From Acanthochlamys bracteata (Eukaryota; Streptophyta; Magnoliopsida; Pandanales; Velloziaceae): a stretch of DNA of 64,000 nt. The notes below the pieces were generated by a model. That model saw nothing but the letters and a program-made list of their open reading frames with translations. It searched no databases and had not been told where the DNA came from. Below, one piece after another: positions 62,520 through 64,000 of this stretch. Location of the stretch: the NCBI GenBank assembly GCA_019914995.1, contig CM034131.1, positions 7,100,501-7,164,500 of the forward strand, read 5' to 3'. Positions within the stretch are counted from its first letter, which is position 1; every line of letters starts with the position of its first letter. A program made the position numbers and the translations under genes.

Positions 62520-62834
62520 CAGTAGAGGTGCCCTTGGACACAACCCACTCAATGAGTACTTTAAAACGCATGGAAGCCATTCATTTCACTATTAACCAGA
62601 TGATGGGGCTCCGCCTCAAAGCCCGAATCGTGCTGGCATTTGTCCTTGTTGGATCACTTGCCTGGGAAGACACCAGTATCTACATACCTAGCTCAAAAAG
62701 GTTACAAAGTTGCTAATGTCCCCGTTGTAATGAGCGTGGATTTGCCCCTTTTAAGATTACGGGTAGACATAAATCCCATGGCTCTGCACCATGAACTACT
62801 TTTTGGTTTTCAAGATCTTTTGTTGATGGGATAA
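62520..62834 (+). pseudogene. PPDK regulatory protein (DUF299) pseudogene fragment
   Basis: Pieces of the bifunctional PPDK kinase/phosphatase appear in order but in different frames. SRGALGHNPLNEYF and then KRMEAIHFTINQ are followed by [13 protein letters not shown]. The nucleotide-binding region and downstream strand read [20 protein letters not shown] then PVVMSVDLP, with a decayed DINPMAL trace after it. The functional family has GxSRTGKTPLS here. At least three frame changes and loss of the P-loop start (DHLPGKTP) show it is dead. Only the middle of the protein is present. It could be one exon of a broken gene or a captured fragment, since an acceptor-like TATCAG precedes it. Confidence 0.75.
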
Positions 62835-63105
62835 GTTTGCTGGTATTTTGAATTGTTTCATAATCTCTTGCTCTTGTTAATTCTAATATGTTGCTTTGAC
62901 GTTTAGCATTAACCTGGAAAAGCTGGCTATTCTGTGTTCTAAATATAGATTTAAAATTCGGCTCGGACCGGAAAGCCACAATTCGTGTTCTAAATTTGGA
63001 TTAATTAATATAAAATCGCGTCGCAGCGGTAGACGTAAAACTTCAATCGACTTTAGGATCCCAGTCAACTCGGTGATCGGTTGAACGGATCGATAAGTTT
63101 AATAT

Positions 63106-63111
<6 letters not shown>

Positions 63112-63186
<75 letters not shown>
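63112..63186. repeat. (TA)n microsatellite
   Basis: An uninterrupted TA run of about 75 bases. It gives meaningless Tyr-Ile frames on both strands. Confidence 0.97.
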
Positions 63187-63188
<2 letters not shown>

Positions 63189-63245
63189 GAGGGATATACG
63201 CACTCCCTCCCCTGTTCACACTTCCGAGCACTCCCTAACGTGTGC
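63186..63245. repeat. Second copy of the foldback end motif
   Basis: GGGAGGGATATACGCACTCC followed by CTCCC and CCGAGCACTCCCTAACG. It resembles the left end of the foldback (60569 onward: GGGAAGGGATATGAGCACTC, then AAAGCACTCC). Here it abuts a TA microsatellite, just as the first copy is next to a TA-rich stretch. Confidence 0.55.
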
Positions 63246-64000
63246 GATCAAGATTACATCACACCAATGCTTATCTATTTACATTTGAATTGTTGCATTT
63301 ATTTTCGTCCGAAAATTTATTTTTCGTCAGAAATCTCACAACTTTCGGAAGGTAATCTGAATCAGCTGATTTATATTCTCTCTCATCTCTTCTTTCTAAA
63401 AAATTATTAACTCTTAATTAATCTTACTTATTTTAATTAATTATTATTAATTAAATCTTTTTATTTCTTCGCTCTCATTTCTCATCTTTTTCTCTTTGTC
63501 TTTTTGAAATTTTGTCCTCCGGATCTCTCTGAAAACAAAAATAATATTTGGAAGAAAATATTTGAAAGAACCAGATTTCTTTGCCGATGTCGGAGAGGAG
63601 CAACGCGAAGGCAAAGGAGATGAAGAAAGTGATGAGAAATTGAGGAAATATAGAGAATGAAGACAGAGAGACAAAGCGACGAAGGGCGTTGGCTTGGAGA
63701 AGAAAAGAAGCATTGCTTGGATAACATGAGAACTAAACAAGAAAGTTGACAACTTTATCAAAAAAAGCTACTGAATGATGAAAAGTTTGAAGATTTTTTG
63801 TTTCGTTCTTTTTTTTGGAAAAACCAACATTAATAACATTGATGGAGAGATAAAGCCCGACAGATGATTTTGATGATGAATACTTGATAACTAGTTCTTG
63901 ATTGTTGGTATTTTACTCAAATATTGGTGTCTTGTTCTTGATTGTTTTCTTTTATTTGGAATAAAACTTAAATTTATAATGTTGAAGCAAAAGTTGCAAC
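63246..64000. other. Intergenic, no supported gene
   Basis: Contains CT/TTTC-rich and GAGGA-rich parts. The minus-strand frame at 63447-63761 is low-complexity Ser/Phe and not recognised. No clear feature. Confidence 0.4.

Noticed and set aside
62179..62580. Arg/Ser-rich 133- and 184-codon minus-strand frames as real genes
   Set aside because: Low-complexity translations in several overlapping frames of a GC-rich block; no domain recognised.
63043..63410. Tyr-Ile repeat proteins
   Set aside because: Translations of a (TA)n microsatellite.

Overview
This is a 64 kb piece of a plant nuclear genome, most likely a woody or herbaceous eudicot. The evidence is GT-AG introns with AT-rich bodies, AT-rich intergenic DNA full of short non-autonomous repeats, and plant-only gene families: COBRA-like, BAHD acyltransferase, xyloglucan endotransglucosylase, gibberellin 2-oxidase, NXD1, THI1, phytocyanin and PPR. 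I see no organellar, bacterial or viral block, no CRISPR and no intact autonomous transposon.

Layout. 0.5-6 kb (+): 3' part of a PDIL5-4-type protein disulfide isomerase whose 5' exons lie before the window. 6.7-8.4 kb (-): an early-nodulin-like phytocyanin and a LEA_2/NDR1-HIN1-like protein. 9.8-16 kb (+): a TBC Rab-GAP with at least 10, probably 11, coding exons. 17.4-19.6 kb (-): a COBRA-like protein of the long COBL7/10/11 group. 20.3-20.5 kb (-): a lone terminal exon of a DDRGK1/UFBP1 gene. 20.6-23.5 kb: AT-rich desert. 23.7-25 kb (+): a BAHD N-acyltransferase. 25-27.4 kb: repeats. 28.4-31.3 kb (+): an NXD1 (neoxanthin-deficient 1) gene with an apparent frameshift in its last exon. 34.2-35.2 kb (-): an OST3/OST6 subunit of oligosaccharyltransferase. 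37-38.7 kb (-): a PPR protein. 40.7-41.8 kb (-): thiazole synthase THI1. 43.9-46.1 kb (-): a decayed and an intact C20-GA 2-oxidase. 47-48.4 kb (-): a hexameric polyubiquitin gene, head to head with an eIF1/SUI1 gene (51.5-52.1 kb, +). 52.9-54.3 kb (-): an XTH8-type xyloglucan enzyme. 56.4-57.4 kb (+): a plant formiminotransferase-like protein. 57.7 kb (-): a degenerate tRNA-Ala. 59.1-59.6 kb (-): an LTO1/Yae1-domain protein. 60-64 kb: repeats, a foldback element, a GC-rich probably non-coding block and a frame-broken PPDK regulatory protein pseudogene.

The genes are housekeeping and cell-wall or hormone genes, not a co-regulated cluster. The order PDIL5-4, TBC, COBL, DDRGK, SUI1 resembles, from memory, Arabidopsis At4g27080-At4g27130. 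TBC, THI1 and SUI1 together resemble At5g54760-At5g54780. The window therefore looks like an unduplicated ancestral version of two Arabidopsis blocks. The most notable points are the single-exon DDRGK remnant at the expected syntenic spot, the NXD1 frameshift, three GC-AG introns, the two new pseudogenes (GA 2-oxidase and PPDK regulatory protein), and the 60.6-60.9 kb foldback whose end motif recurs at 63.2 kb. I found no clearly novel multi-gene system.
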